Source: Caballeronia sordidicola (GTDB lineage: Bacteria; Pseudomonadota; Gammaproteobacteria; Burkholderiales; Burkholderiaceae). Taken from it: 64,000 nucleotides of DNA. Below, in pieces: positions 16,882 to 25,641 of this stretch (its first letter is position 1; every line of letters begins with the position of its first letter). The position numbers and the translations under genes are program-made. Location: the NCBI RefSeq assembly GCF_002220365.1, contig NZ_MTHB01000246.1, positions 62,001-126,000 of the forward strand. Reading direction: 5' to 3'. The notes below the pieces were generated by a model. That model did not search any database and had not been told where the DNA came from. It worked only from the letters and a program-made list of their open reading frames with translations.

Positions 16882-17256
16882 ATGTACCAAACACTATTGG
16901 TCGAGGCGGTCCACGATTCCGGGCGTCAGGCAGTACGCTTCGATATTGGATCGAACGCGGCAATCCTCGATGTCAAAGACATCGACCTGTTGATTGAACG
17001 TCTCGGGCAGATCCGTTCGGGGCTGTCGCCAGCGTTGCCGCACGAACCGTCGCGCACGCATAACTATGTGATCGAGATTGATCCGTGCTGGTATCTGGAC
17101 AAGAATCCGCTGTTCAACGGGGTCGTCCTGCTGTTGCGTCATACCGGGCTGGGTTGGGCCGGGTTTGCGATTCCGCAATCAAGCCTCGAGCGCCTGCAGG
17201 ACGCTATTGTCAAGCCTGTGCCACAGTCGTTTGAAGTGAGCCAGATACCGAGTTGA
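16882..17256 (+). CDS. Hypothetical protein, 124 aa
   Basis: Not recognised as a named family. Soluble, no signal peptide or membrane helix. The N-terminal third resembles a small alpha/beta sensor-like unit (VRFDIGSNAAILDVKDIDLL) and the middle carries YVIEIDPCWYLDKNPLFNG, a Trp/Pro-rich patch that may bind a ligand or partner. The ATG at 16882 is supported by GGGAG seven bases upstream; the frame stays open to 16852. It stands alone with a strong terminator 317 bp downstream. Confidence 0.65.
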   Translation: MYQTLLVEAVHDSGRQAVRFDIGSNAAILDVKDIDLLIERLGQIRSGLSPALPHEPSRTHNYVIEIDPCWYLDKNPLFNGVVLLLRHTGLGWAGFAIPQSSLERLQDAIVKPVPQSFEVSQIPS

Positions 17257-17572
17257 ACATGCGTGCCGCCGGCACGTTTGTCGTGCGTGTGCTGAGCCGC
17301 CCCACTGCCGACACGTTGACGGTGATGTGGCGCGAACCAGCCCGCTGCTGCTATCAAGAACAGAAATGGATCCGGGCGCGCGCCGAAGCTCCAGGGCAAT
17401 GCGCCCTTTCGTTCGCATCCTTCAAGGCAGGTGCCTGAGTCTTCAGGCCCCCAGGCTCATCACTCCCGCTGAACCGGGAATGCCGCATTGGCGAGACATC
17501 GCTAGCTGCATGGCCGAACGATCGCGAATCTTTAAGCTGCGTCTTTAAACCGCGAGACGACAAACCGCCAGG

Positions 17573-17620
17573 AACCTTAAGGCCAGCCGATTTCCTTGTC
17601 GGCTGGCCTTAAGGTTTTTT
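17573..17620 (+). terminator. Strong intrinsic terminator (plus strand)
   Basis: Perfect 18-bp stem: 17573-17590 (AACCTTAAGGCCAGCCGA) pairs with 17599-17616, 8-nt loop, followed by TTTT. It ends the transcript of the 124-aa gene or of anything read between 17257 and 17572, where no clear gene is visible. Confidence 0.85.
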
Positions 17621-17652
17621 ATCCGCCTCGCACACTCATTCGCAAGCAAAAA

Positions 17653-17684
17653 ATCGACGCCGCGTGAAAACCCGCGGCATCGAT
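17653..17684 (-). terminator. Intrinsic terminator of the first porin gene
   Basis: 12-bp stem ATCGACGCCGCG (17653-17664) with CGCGGCATCGAT (17673-17684), one mismatch, 8-nt loop. On the minus strand it is followed by a T-tract (ATTTTTTGC), 26 bp after the porin stop. Confidence 0.85.
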
Positions 17685-17709
17685 CATTTACCAACTCAAA
17701 CTCCGCAAC

Positions 17710-18876
17710 TTAGAACCGGTGACGCATGCCAACCGTCACAGCCACTTGCTTGTCCGTCGTTGACGGGCTCAGGCCGTTGATGGCTGCGTCGCCGAACACC
17801 GTACCGTCGCCGCCCGACGCGTGTTGAAACACCCCTTCCGCATATACGTCCGTGCGTTTGCTCAGGCTATAGTCAGCGAGCAGCGAGAACTGGTGATACT
17901 TCGGCTTGGCATCGCCGGCGGCCGTATTGAACGAACCGTTCGTGAACGTGTAAGCGCCTTCGAGACTCATCGCCGGTGTCAACGCGTAACGCGTATTCAC
18001 TTCGTAGTTATCCAGACGCAGGCTGTTACCCGACAAGGCCGTATAACCGTCGTTCATGTTGATCGCATCGAGACCGTCGAGTTTCGTGTGGGTGTACACG
18101 AATCCAACCGTGGCCGGGCCGAAAGCGTAGTTGACACCACCACCGAACGTGCGTTGACGCGCAGCGACGAACGTTGCCGTGTTATTCGCTCCCGACACTG
18201 CGCCATTGGCGTTGTCGCCCTGGCCGGGATTGTTGATCTGCAAATACGACGCAGCGAAGCTCAACGGGCCATTGGAGTAAGACGCGCCTGCGCTATACGC
18301 ACGATTGTCCGAGAACGCGCCCGCCTTGTTCGAAAAGCCGTACAAGCCGCCGAACTTGAAACCGGCGTAATCAATGCTCGCGAACTTCACCGAGTTGCTT
18401 ATGCTGAAGCTGTTGTCCAGATTGTCGTTGTCGAACGGGTGGGCGGCAAGGTTGTTGCCCAGGCCCTGGCCGGCTTCCGACAGCGGCGCCAGATAATCAA
18501 CCGTGGAATCGTATTGCTTGCCGAGCGTCACCGTACCGTACTGGTTCGATTGCAAACCCACATACGCCTGACGGCCGAAGATCTCGTTCGACTGCGAGAA
18601 CGCGCCGTTGTTCACATTGAAGCCGTCTTCCAACTTGAAGATGGCGTGCATGCCGCCACCCAGGTCCTCGCTGCCCTTCAGGCCCCACAGCGTGTCGCTG
18701 ACGTTGCCGCTACCCACACCCCACGACTGACCCGACGAGGCCGTTCCCGGCGTGTGCGAGTTGTTCGCGTACACCACGCCGGCATCGATCACGCCATACA
18801 GCGTGACGCTGCTTTGTGCGTGGGCGGCTACTGCGAACAGGCTGGAAATGGTTGCAGCCAACAGAACTTTCTTCAT
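17710..18876 (-). CDS. Gram-negative general porin (16-stranded)
   Basis: 388-aa outer-membrane trimeric porin. Seen: signal peptide MKKVLLAATISSLFAVAAHA, mature start QSSVTLYGVIDAG, the conserved WGLKGSEDLGGGMHAIFKLE, FGRQAYVGL with YGTVTLGKQYD, the loop-3 constriction HPFDNDNLDN, and the C-terminal aromatic of GMRHRF that marks outer-membrane barrels. It lets small hydrophilic solutes diffuse into the periplasm. The start is the second of two tandem ATGs (18874-18876), six bases after GGAG. Divergent to a LysR gene across a 445-bp region. Paralogues at 27137 and 33970. Confidence 0.95.
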   Translation of the reverse strand: MKKVLLAATISSLFAVAAHAQSSVTLYGVIDAGVVYANNSHTPGTASSGQSWGVGSGNVSDTLWGLKGSEDLGGGMHAIFKLEDGFNVNNGAFSQSNEIFGRQAYVGLQSNQYGTVTLGKQYDSTVDYLAPLSEAGQGLGNNLAAHPFDNDNLDNSFSISNSVKFASIDYAGFKFGGLYGFSNKAGAFSDNRAYSAGASYSNGPLSFAASYLQINNPGQGDNANGAVSGANNTATFVAARQRTFGGGVNYAFGPATVGFVYTHTKLDGLDAINMNDGYTALSGNSLRLDNYEVNTRYALTPAMSLEGAYTFTNGSFNTAAGDAKPKYHQFSLLADYSLSKRTDVYAEGVFQHASGGDGTVFGDAAINGLSPSTTDKQVAVTVGMRHRF

Positions 18877-19321
18877 CATGAACTCCACTTAGATAACGGG
18901 TTCCGGGTCAGGAGGCAGCTTGCAACGCTGCGTGACTTGGGCGTGCGCCCAAGCGAAGCGGACAATGCTTCAAGCGGGAGGACATGCAGCGTTAAGTGCG
19001 GCCTTGACCTCAGAGCATCGAAGTCTACGGAGCGAGTGGCTCCAAAGGGCGTGGCCGAACTGAATGACAGATTTTCAATTTCTGCAAGTGAGACCAGTAG
19101 GATCAGCGCGAGCCCAGACGTACGCTAGGTTTAAGCGATATTCTTGTTCTGCGGCATTTTCATTATCAAGGGTTTGCGTGTATCGAATGCGCCACGCCGT
19201 TGATTTATGGTTGCCTTAAGAACGGCCGACAAAGTTAAAAAAGACTTAATAAAGCAGGCGCGTCCTTGTTACGTCACGTAGCAGATCATGCTGGCAGTCA
19301 AATCGATACGGGCTGCCCATC
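18877..19321. other. Divergent porin/LysR upstream region, 445 bp
   Basis: No gene seen. The region nearest the LysR start is A/T-rich (around 19220-19260) and should hold its promoter; TTACGTCACGTA at 19269-19280 is a near-symmetrical site that could bind the LysR protein. The frame open across the porin on the opposite strand is treated as a shadow. Confidence 0.4.
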
Positions 19322-20245
19322 ATGAATCAGCTACAAGCAATGCGCGTGTTCACCCGCGTGGTCGATCTCACCAGCTTCAGCCTGGCCGCCAAGCAACTTG
19401 GCATGTCGGCCGCCGCAGTCACCCGTAGCATCAGCATGCTGGAGGCGCACCTGAACATGCGCCTTCTGAATCGCTCCACGCGTCGGCTCTCCTTGACCGA
19501 AGCAGGACAAGCCTACGTGGATGGCTGCCGCACGATCATCCAGCAACTCGATACGATTGAAGAGAGTCTCGTCCGCTCGACCCGCGATCTCAGCGGAACA
19601 CTGCGCGTAGCGGCGTCGACCACGTACGCCGCATGCGGCCTGAGTAATCTGCTCGCGGCGTATCGTGCATCGTATCCGCGCATCGGCTTTGACGTGACGA
19701 CTTATGACTCGCCGATAGAGTTAATAGAAGGCGGTTTCGATGTTGGTTTTTCTGCGGATCGCAACCTGCCCAACTCGTCACTGGTGTGCCGTCACCTGAC
19801 CGCGTTCAAGGAGGTCGCCGTCGCCTCGCCCGGCTATCTCTCTCAGAACGGCACGCCCGTGAATCCCGCGGCGCTCGCGCATCATCATCTGCTCTCGATC
19901 TCCGACGGCTGCGCGCGCAATTGGGAATTCTCGGATCAGAACGGCGTGTATCGCGTGGCGACCGGCAACGCGCTGCATGCAACCAGCAGCGCCACGGTTC
20001 GTTCCGCGGCGCTGGCGGACATGGGGATCGCGTTGCTGCCGGCACCGCTGGTCAAGGACGATCTGGCGAAAGGCTTCTTGCTTCCCATCCTCGGCCAGTT
20101 CCAGATAGCGGGTGGCGTACGTCAGGTTTCCATTCTCTACACGGGCCGCAACTATCTCTCCGCGAAGGTCCGGCATTTCATCGACTTCTCGGTGAGCCAG
20201 TACCGAGCCCCTGACAACGCGGTAAAACTTCGTGCCGCGGCGTAA
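19322..20245 (+). CDS. LysR-family transcriptional regulator
   Basis: 307 aa. N-terminal helix-turn-helix MNQLQAMRVFTRVVDLTSF, then LGMSAAAVTRSISMLEAHLN with NRSTRRLSLTEAG; effector domain about 90-295. It belongs to the single-HTH group often called the 'LysR, MNQLQAM' type that controls divergent efflux or redox genes. Here it is divergent to a porin and followed 39 bp later by an OmpR-type regulator and then an RND pump, so control of membrane permeability (porin down, pump up, or the reverse) is a reasonable but untested inference. Confidence 0.92.
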   Translation: MNQLQAMRVFTRVVDLTSFSLAAKQLGMSAAAVTRSISMLEAHLNMRLLNRSTRRLSLTEAGQAYVDGCRTIIQQLDTIEESLVRSTRDLSGTLRVAASTTYAACGLSNLLAAYRASYPRIGFDVTTYDSPIELIEGGFDVGFSADRNLPNSSLVCRHLTAFKEVAVASPGYLSQNGTPVNPAALAHHHLLSISDGCARNWEFSDQNGVYRVATGNALHATSSATVRSAALADMGIALLPAPLVKDDLAKGFLLPILGQFQIAGGVRQVSILYTGRNYLSAKVRHFIDFSVSQYRAPDNAVKLRAAA

Positions 20246-20284
20246 CGTGCATTCCGAGCATCCCCCACTCTGGAGTGCGTTGTA

Positions 20285-20959
20285 ATGCCGAAAGTACTTG
20301 CCATAGAAGACGACGAACTGATGGCGCAGGAAGTGTCGCGCGCATTGTCCGCGCCGGGCTATACGGTCCAGGTTGCCCGCACTGGCCGCGACGGTATTGC
20401 GAAAGCGATTGGCGGCGGTTATGACATCGTCACGCTTGATCGCATGTTGCCGGACCTGGATGGCCTCACCATTGTGACGACCATGCGAGGCGTCGGCATA
20501 GACACGCCCGTGCTGATTGTCAGTTCAATGAGCCATGTGGATGACCGCGTGCGCGGACTGCGGGCCGGCGGTGACGACTATCTCACCAAGCCCTTCTCTC
20601 ACGATGAAATGCGCGCCCGCGTGGAAGCCTTGCTTCGACGCAAGGCCGGACCAGCATCCGACGAAACGGTCTTGCGCGTGCATGGCCTCGAACTCAATCT
20701 CGTGCGCCGCCGCGCCACGCTTCACGGCCGCGTGCTCGACCTGCAGCCCACCGAGTTTCGCGTGCTCGAATTCATGATGCGTCATGTGGGCCAGGTGCTT
20801 ACGCGCACGATGATTTTCGAAGGCGTGTGGGGCTGCCGTTTCGATCCAGGCACCAACCTGATCGACGTCCATGTTGGCCGCCTGAGAAAGAAAGTGGATG
20901 ACTCCAGTGGCCGGCCGTCGATCCGCACCATTCGCGGCTCCGGCTATTTGCTGGACTAA
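20285..20959 (+). CDS. OmpR/PhoB-type response regulator (orphan)
   Basis: 224 aa: receiver domain 1-120 with intact acidic pair Asp9-Asp10, phospho-acceptor Asp52, and Lys102 in LTKPF; winged-helix DNA-binding domain 128-222 (LQPTEFRVLEFMMRHVGQVL, IRTIRGSGYLLD). All residues needed for phosphorylation are present, yet no histidine kinase gene is adjacent. It is closely related to the response regulator at 31639-32319, which has its own kinase. Position before the RND pump suggests control of that operon. Starts at ATG 20285, 39 bp after the LysR stop. Confidence 0.92.
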   Translation: MPKVLAIEDDELMAQEVSRALSAPGYTVQVARTGRDGIAKAIGGGYDIVTLDRMLPDLDGLTIVTTMRGVGIDTPVLIVSSMSHVDDRVRGLRAGGDDYLTKPFSHDEMRARVEALLRRKAGPASDETVLRVHGLELNLVRRRATLHGRVLDLQPTEFRVLEFMMRHVGQVLTRTMIFEGVWGCRFDPGTNLIDVHVGRLRKKVDDSSGRPSIRTIRGSGYLLD

Positions 20960-21221
20960 TACCTTCATCATCGAGCGCAGTCACAAGGTGCGGAACGCCT
21001 TATGGCTACGCTCGATTTTCGTCATGCCCCTGCCCTCCGAAAACTAAAACTAGTTTCATTTTTCCTGCGCGTGGGTGATAACCCAATCCTTCCAGAATGA
21101 CTGACACCGGCGCTGTCATTGCGCAATAAGTCCGATGCTTGGTCCGGTGCCTCGATGTCCCTATGTCTTCACATCATTAAGTCAGCGCGAGCCATGCGCA
21201 CCCTGAACGGAGCCGTTCTCA

Positions 21222-24200
21222 ATGTTGAAAATTGTCCGATTAGCTTTGACTCGGCCCTATACGTTCATCGTGCTGGCGATGCTGATCGTGTTGATCGGTC
21301 CGCTCGCGGCACTGCGTACGCCGACGGACATCTTCCCCGATATCCGCATTCCCGTCATCAGTGTCATCTGGAACTATGCAGGGCTTCAGCCGGACGACAT
21401 GTCGGGCCGGATTGTCACGTACTACGAACGTACGCTCGGTACGACCGTCAATGATGTCCAGCATATTGAATCGCAGTCGTTTCGCGGTTACGGCATCGTC
21501 AAGATATTCTTCCAGCCGAACGTCGACATAAGGACGGCAACCGCGCAGGTCACCTCGGCTTCGCAAACGGTGCTCAAGCAGATGCCTCCTGGCATTACGC
21601 CCCCGCAGATCCTGAACTACAACGCATCGACGGTTCCGATCCTGCAGATCGCGCTCACCAGCGATACGATCGACGAACAGAAGCTCGACGATTACGCGAC
21701 CAACTTCATTCGTCCCGCACTGGTAAGCGTACCGGGCGTGGCCATCCCGACGCCTTCCGGCGGCAAGATACGCGAAGTGCAAATCGACCTGGACCCGCAC
21801 GCGTTGCAGGCCGACCGGCTGTCCGCCACAGACGTTGCGAACGCGCTGGCGCAGCAAAATCAGATCGTGCCGGCGGGGACCGAGAAGATCGGCAACTTCG
21901 AATACAACATCAAACTGAACAACAGCCCGCTTGCGCTCGACGAACTCAACAACCTGCCTATCAAGACGGTCAACGGCGCGACGATCTATATCCGCGACGT
22001 AGCGCATGTTCGCGACGGCAATCCGCCGCAAGGGAACATCGTGCGCCTGGACGGGCATCGCGCCGTGCTGATGAGTATCATGAAGAACGGGTCGGCCTCC
22101 ACGCTCGACATCATCGCGGGCGTCAAGGCGAAGTTGCCGCTGATCCGGCAGACCCTACCGTCCAGTCTCAAGATCGTAACGCTGGGCGATCAGTCCGTGT
22201 TCGTGAAGGGCGCCGTCAGCGGCGTAGCGAGCGAAGGCATCATTGCCGCCGCGCTGACCTCGCTCATGATCCTGTTGTTCCTGGGAAGCTGGCGCTCCAC
22301 ACTGATCATCGCTTCTTCCATCCCGCTCGCGGTGCTGGCCGCCATCGCCGCGCTCTCGGCCCTGGGCGAGACGCTCAACGTGATGACGCTTGGCGGACTC
22401 GCGCTTGCGGTCGGGATTCTCGTCGACGATGCAACCGTCACCATTGAAAATATCAACTGGCATCTGGAACAGGGCAAGCCCGTCAAGGACGCGATTCTCG
22501 ACGGCGCCGCGCAGATCGTGGGGCCCGCTCTGATCTCACTGCTGTGTATCTGCATTGTGTTCGTGCCGATGCTTCTGCTCAACGGCATCGCGCGTTTCCT
22601 GTTCGTGCCGATGGCTGAGGCCGTGATCTTCGCAATGATCGCCTCATTCGTGCTCTCTCGCACCTTCGTGCCGATGATGGCGCAATACCTGCTGCGCCCG
22701 CATGCATCGGGCGGTCACGCGTCGGGCGAGCTTGCCGCCAGCATGGACCCGCACGGCACGACCCACCACGCTCCTTCGCAGAATCCGCTGGTGCGATTCC
22801 AGCGCAGCTTCGAGCACTCGTTCGGGCGCTTGCGAGGGGTGTACCGCATCCTGCTCGGGATGGCGCTCAGCAACCGCAAGCGGTTCATCATCGGGTTTCT
22901 CGCCGTGGTCGCGGGCTCCTTCTTGCTGTCGCCGTATCTTGGCCGCAACTTCTTTCCGAGCATAGACTCGGGTGAGATCGCCCTGCACGTGCGCGCACCG
23001 ATCGGCCAACGGATCGAACAGACCGCCAACCTATTCGATCACGTCGAGAACACCGTTCGCCGGACCATTCCGCCGAACCAGTTACGTGCCATCATCGACA
23101 ACATCGGCTTGCCAAAAAGCGGCATCAATCTGACCTACAACAACAGCGGCACAATGGGTCCATCCGACGGCGACATCCTGATCTCACTGGGTAAAGATCA
23201 CGCGCCAACGGCCAAGTACGTCAAGAAACTGCGCCAACTGCTGCCGCGCGACTATCCGGGCGTGACGTTCTCATTCCTGCCGGCTGACATGATCTCTCAG
23301 ATTCTCAACTTCGGCTCACCGGCGCCGATCGACATCCAGGTCAACGGTCCGAACCAGGACGGCAACTATGCGTATGCGCAGCAGTTGCTGCGCAAGGTGA
23401 AAATGATTCCAGGGATTGCCGACACGCGTATTCAACAGGCCACCACCTATCCGCAATTCACCGTCTCGGTGGACCGGACCCGCGCCAATGAACTAGGCAT
23501 CACCGAGAGCGACGTGACGAACTCCGTGGTGGCCAATCTCTCCGGCACGAGCCAGGTCGCCCCGACTTACTGGCTCAATCCGAAGAATGGGGTGTCCTAT
23601 GCGGTCGTCGCGGAAACGCCCCAGTACCGCATGACGTCGCTCAACGACCTCGGCAACCTGATGGTCACCGGCAAGACGGGCGAAGCGCAGATTCTCGGCG
23701 GCATCGCGACCATCAAGCGCGGTGTGGGCAACGCGATCGTCTCGCACTACAACATCGAACCGCTGTACGACATTTTCGCCACCACGCAAGACCGCGACCT
23801 TGGCGCCGTTGCCGCACAGATCAACACGATCGTGCACCAGAGCGCCAAGGACGTACCGAAGGGCTCGGTAGTGACGGTGCGAGGTCAGGTTCAAACAATG
23901 AATAGCGCGTTCATGGGACTGGGCCTCGGCCTGATCGCGGCGATCGTGCTGATCTACTTGCTGATCGTCGTGAACTTTCATTCGTGGAGCGATGCGTTCG
24001 TGATCGTGACGGCGTTGCCGGCAGCACTCGCAGGCATCGTCTGGATGCTGTTCATCACGCACACACCGCTGTCCGTGCCGGCGTTGACTGGCGCCATCCT
24101 CTGCATGGGCGTGGCCACGGCCAACTCCATCCTGGTCGTGAGTTTCGCTCGCGAACGGCTCGCCATTACCGGCAATGCACTGGTCGCCGCCATGGAAGCG

Positions 24201-24452
24201 GGATTCACACGTTTTCGCCCGGTGCTGATGACCGCACTCGCCATGATCATTGGCATGTTGCCGATGGCACTGGGTCTTGGCGACGGCGGCGAACAAAACG
24301 CGCCGCTCGGGCGTGCTGTGATCGGCGGCCTGATGTGCGCCACCATCGCCACGCTGTTGTTCGTACCTATCGTGTTCAGCCTCGTGCATCGCAACGACAA
24401 GGCTCAAGAGGATCACAACCTTTCCGGATCGGGAGAATCACATGTCCACTGA
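21222..24452 (+). CDS. RND efflux pump inner-membrane permease (HAE1 family)
   Basis: 1076-aa proton-driven drug/solvent exporter. Seen: N-terminal TM1, large periplasmic loops, the TM4 motif LAVGILVDDATVTIEN with Asp402-Asp403 (equivalent to AcrB Asp407-Asp408), and a second TM block near the C-terminus. The TM10 lysine of AcrB (Lys940) seems replaced: the site reads GVATANSILVV. This is seen in a subgroup of HAE1-like permeases and may alter the proton relay. First gene of a permease-adaptor-OMF operon; its stop overlaps the adaptor start by 11 bp. AAACTAGTTT at 21047-21056 is a possible operator upstream. Confidence 0.94.
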   Translation: MLKIVRLALTRPYTFIVLAMLIVLIGPLAALRTPTDIFPDIRIPVISVIWNYAGLQPDDMSGRIVTYYERTLGTTVNDVQHIESQSFRGYGIVKIFFQPNVDIRTATAQVTSASQTVLKQMPPGITPPQILNYNASTVPILQIALTSDTIDEQKLDDYATNFIRPALVSVPGVAIPTPSGGKIREVQIDLDPHALQADRLSATDVANALAQQNQIVPAGTEKIGNFEYNIKLNNSPLALDELNNLPIKTVNGATIYIRDVAHVRDGNPPQGNIVRLDGHRAVLMSIMKNGSASTLDIIAGVKAKLPLIRQTLPSSLKIVTLGDQSVFVKGAVSGVASEGIIAAALTSLMILLFLGSWRSTLIIASSIPLAVLAAIAALSALGETLNVMTLGGLALAVGILVDDATVTIENINWHLEQGKPVKDAILDGAAQIVGPALISLLCICIVFVPMLLLNGIARFLFVPMAEAVIFAMIASFVLSRTFVPMMAQYLLRPHASGGHASGELAASMDPHGTTHHAPSQNPLVRFQRSFEHSFGRLRGVYRILLGMALSNRKRFIIGFLAVVAGSFLLSPYLGRNFFPSIDSGEIALHVRAPIGQRIEQTANLFDHVENTVRRTIPPNQLRAIIDNIGLPKSGINLTYNNSGTMGPSDGDILISLGKDHAPTAKYVKKLRQLLPRDYPGVTFSFLPADMISQILNFGSPAPIDIQVNGPNQDGNYAYAQQLLRKVKMIPGIADTRIQQATTYPQFTVSVDRTRANELGITESDVTNSVVANLSGTSQVAPTYWLNPKNGVSYAVVAETPQYRMTSLNDLGNLMVTGKTGEAQILGGIATIKRGVGNAIVSHYNIEPLYDIFATTQDRDLGAVAAQINTIVHQSAKDVPKGSVVTVRGQVQTMNSAFMGLGLGLIAAIVLIYLLIVVNFHSWSDAFVIVTALPAALAGIVWMLFITHTPLSVPALTGAILCMGVATANSILVVSFARERLAITGNALVAAMEAGFTRFRPVLMTALAMIIGMLPMALGLGDGGEQNAPLGRAVIGGLMCATIATLLFVPIVFSLVHRNDKAQEDHNLSGSGESHVH

Positions 24453-25641
24453 AATTGAAATCAATTCCCCTAAGCGCTTGCGTCATCTGAAGCTGGTCAG
24501 CGTGATCATCGCGTTGATTGCCGCGGGGGTGGTGACCAACGGCATCATCAGCCGCTCGCGTGCCGAACGTGAGCTGACGACCTGGACGGACGCGCAAGCG
24601 GTGCCGACGGTGGCCACCGTCACCCCCAAGTTGCCAGCGGCAGAGCAGTCGCTGGAACTGCCGGGGCAGCTCGCGGCCTTCGTCAATGCACCGATCTATG
24701 CCCGAGTGTCCGGCTATCTGCAAACGTGGTACGCCGACATCGGCACGCACGTGAAGGCAGGTCAGTTGCTAGGCCTGATCGATACGCCTGATCTCGATCA
24801 GCAACTGCAACAGGCACGGGCCGACCTCGCCAATACGGTTGCGAACGAAAAGCTTGCGGCCACCACGGCGCAACGCTGGACCCAGATGCTGAAGCAGGAC
24901 TCGGTCTCGCAACAGGACGCCGACGAAAAGACCAGCGACCTGGTCGCGAAGCAGGCCACGGTCGACGCCAGCCGCGCCAACGTCGCGCGCCTCGAGGCGC
25001 TTGAATCGTTCAAGCGCATCACGGCGCCGTTCGACGGTATTGTCACTGCGCGCAAAACCGATATCGGCGCGTTGATCGATGCGGGCGGCGGCACCGGCCC
25101 CGAGTTGTTCGCCGTCTCCGACGCGCGCCGCCTCCGCCTCTATGTGAACGTGCCGCAAAGCGACGCCGCAGCGATCAAGCCTGGACTCACCGCCAAACTG
25201 ACTGTCCCGGAGCGTCCGGGCATGACCTTCGACGCGAAACTTGTCGACACGGACGACGCCATCACGCCCGCATCCGGCACGTTGCTGGTGCAGTTGTCGG
25301 TGGACAATGCATCGGGCTTGTTGCTGCCCGGTGAATACACGCAGGTTCACTTCGCGCTGCCGAACACCGGCAGCGCGTTGCTCGTGCCGGCGAGCACGCT
25401 GATCTTCCGTACTAGCAACATGCAGGTTGCGGTCATCGATCCAAACAACCATGTGCATCTGAAAGACGTGAAGATCGCGACTGACCTCGGCACCCATGTC
25501 CTGATTGCATCGGGATTGTCGGCGAGCGACCGGATCATCGACAACCCGCCGGATTCGCTCGCCGAAGGCGAACTCGTACGCCACGCTGCCACCGCCGTGG
25601 CCACGGCGGCGACCGGACAGCCGGAGCGTGAGCATGGTTAA
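24442..25641 (+). CDS. RND pump periplasmic adaptor (membrane fusion protein)
   Basis: 399 aa. One N-terminal anchor helix at about 14-36 (LKLVSVIIALIAAGVV) with no lipobox, a lipoyl half-motif (VSGYLQTWYADIGTHVKAGQ), an alpha-hairpin of about 110-175 rich in Gln/Ala, then the second lipoyl half and beta-barrel (ITAPFDGIVTARKTDIGALI). It bridges the permease and the outer-membrane channel. Overlaps the permease gene by 11 bp and the outer-membrane gene by 8 bp, so the three are translated together. Confidence 0.94.
   Translation: MSTEIEINSPKRLRHLKLVSVIIALIAAGVVTNGIISRSRAERELTTWTDAQAVPTVATVTPKLPAAEQSLELPGQLAAFVNAPIYARVSGYLQTWYADIGTHVKAGQLLGLIDTPDLDQQLQQARADLANTVANEKLAATTAQRWTQMLKQDSVSQQDADEKTSDLVAKQATVDASRANVARLEALESFKRITAPFDGIVTARKTDIGALIDAGGGTGPELFAVSDARRLRLYVNVPQSDAAAIKPGLTAKLTVPERPGMTFDAKLVDTDDAITPASGTLLVQLSVDNASGLLLPGEYTQVHFALPNTGSALLVPASTLIFRTSNMQVAVIDPNNHVHLKDVKIATDLGTHVLIASGLSASDRIIDNPPDSLAEGELVRHAATAVATAATGQPEREHG

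Noticed and set aside
17821..19128. 435-codon frame antisense to the first porin
   Set aside because: Composed of Arg/Val/Glu-rich text with no family motif; the porin is unambiguous on the minus strand.
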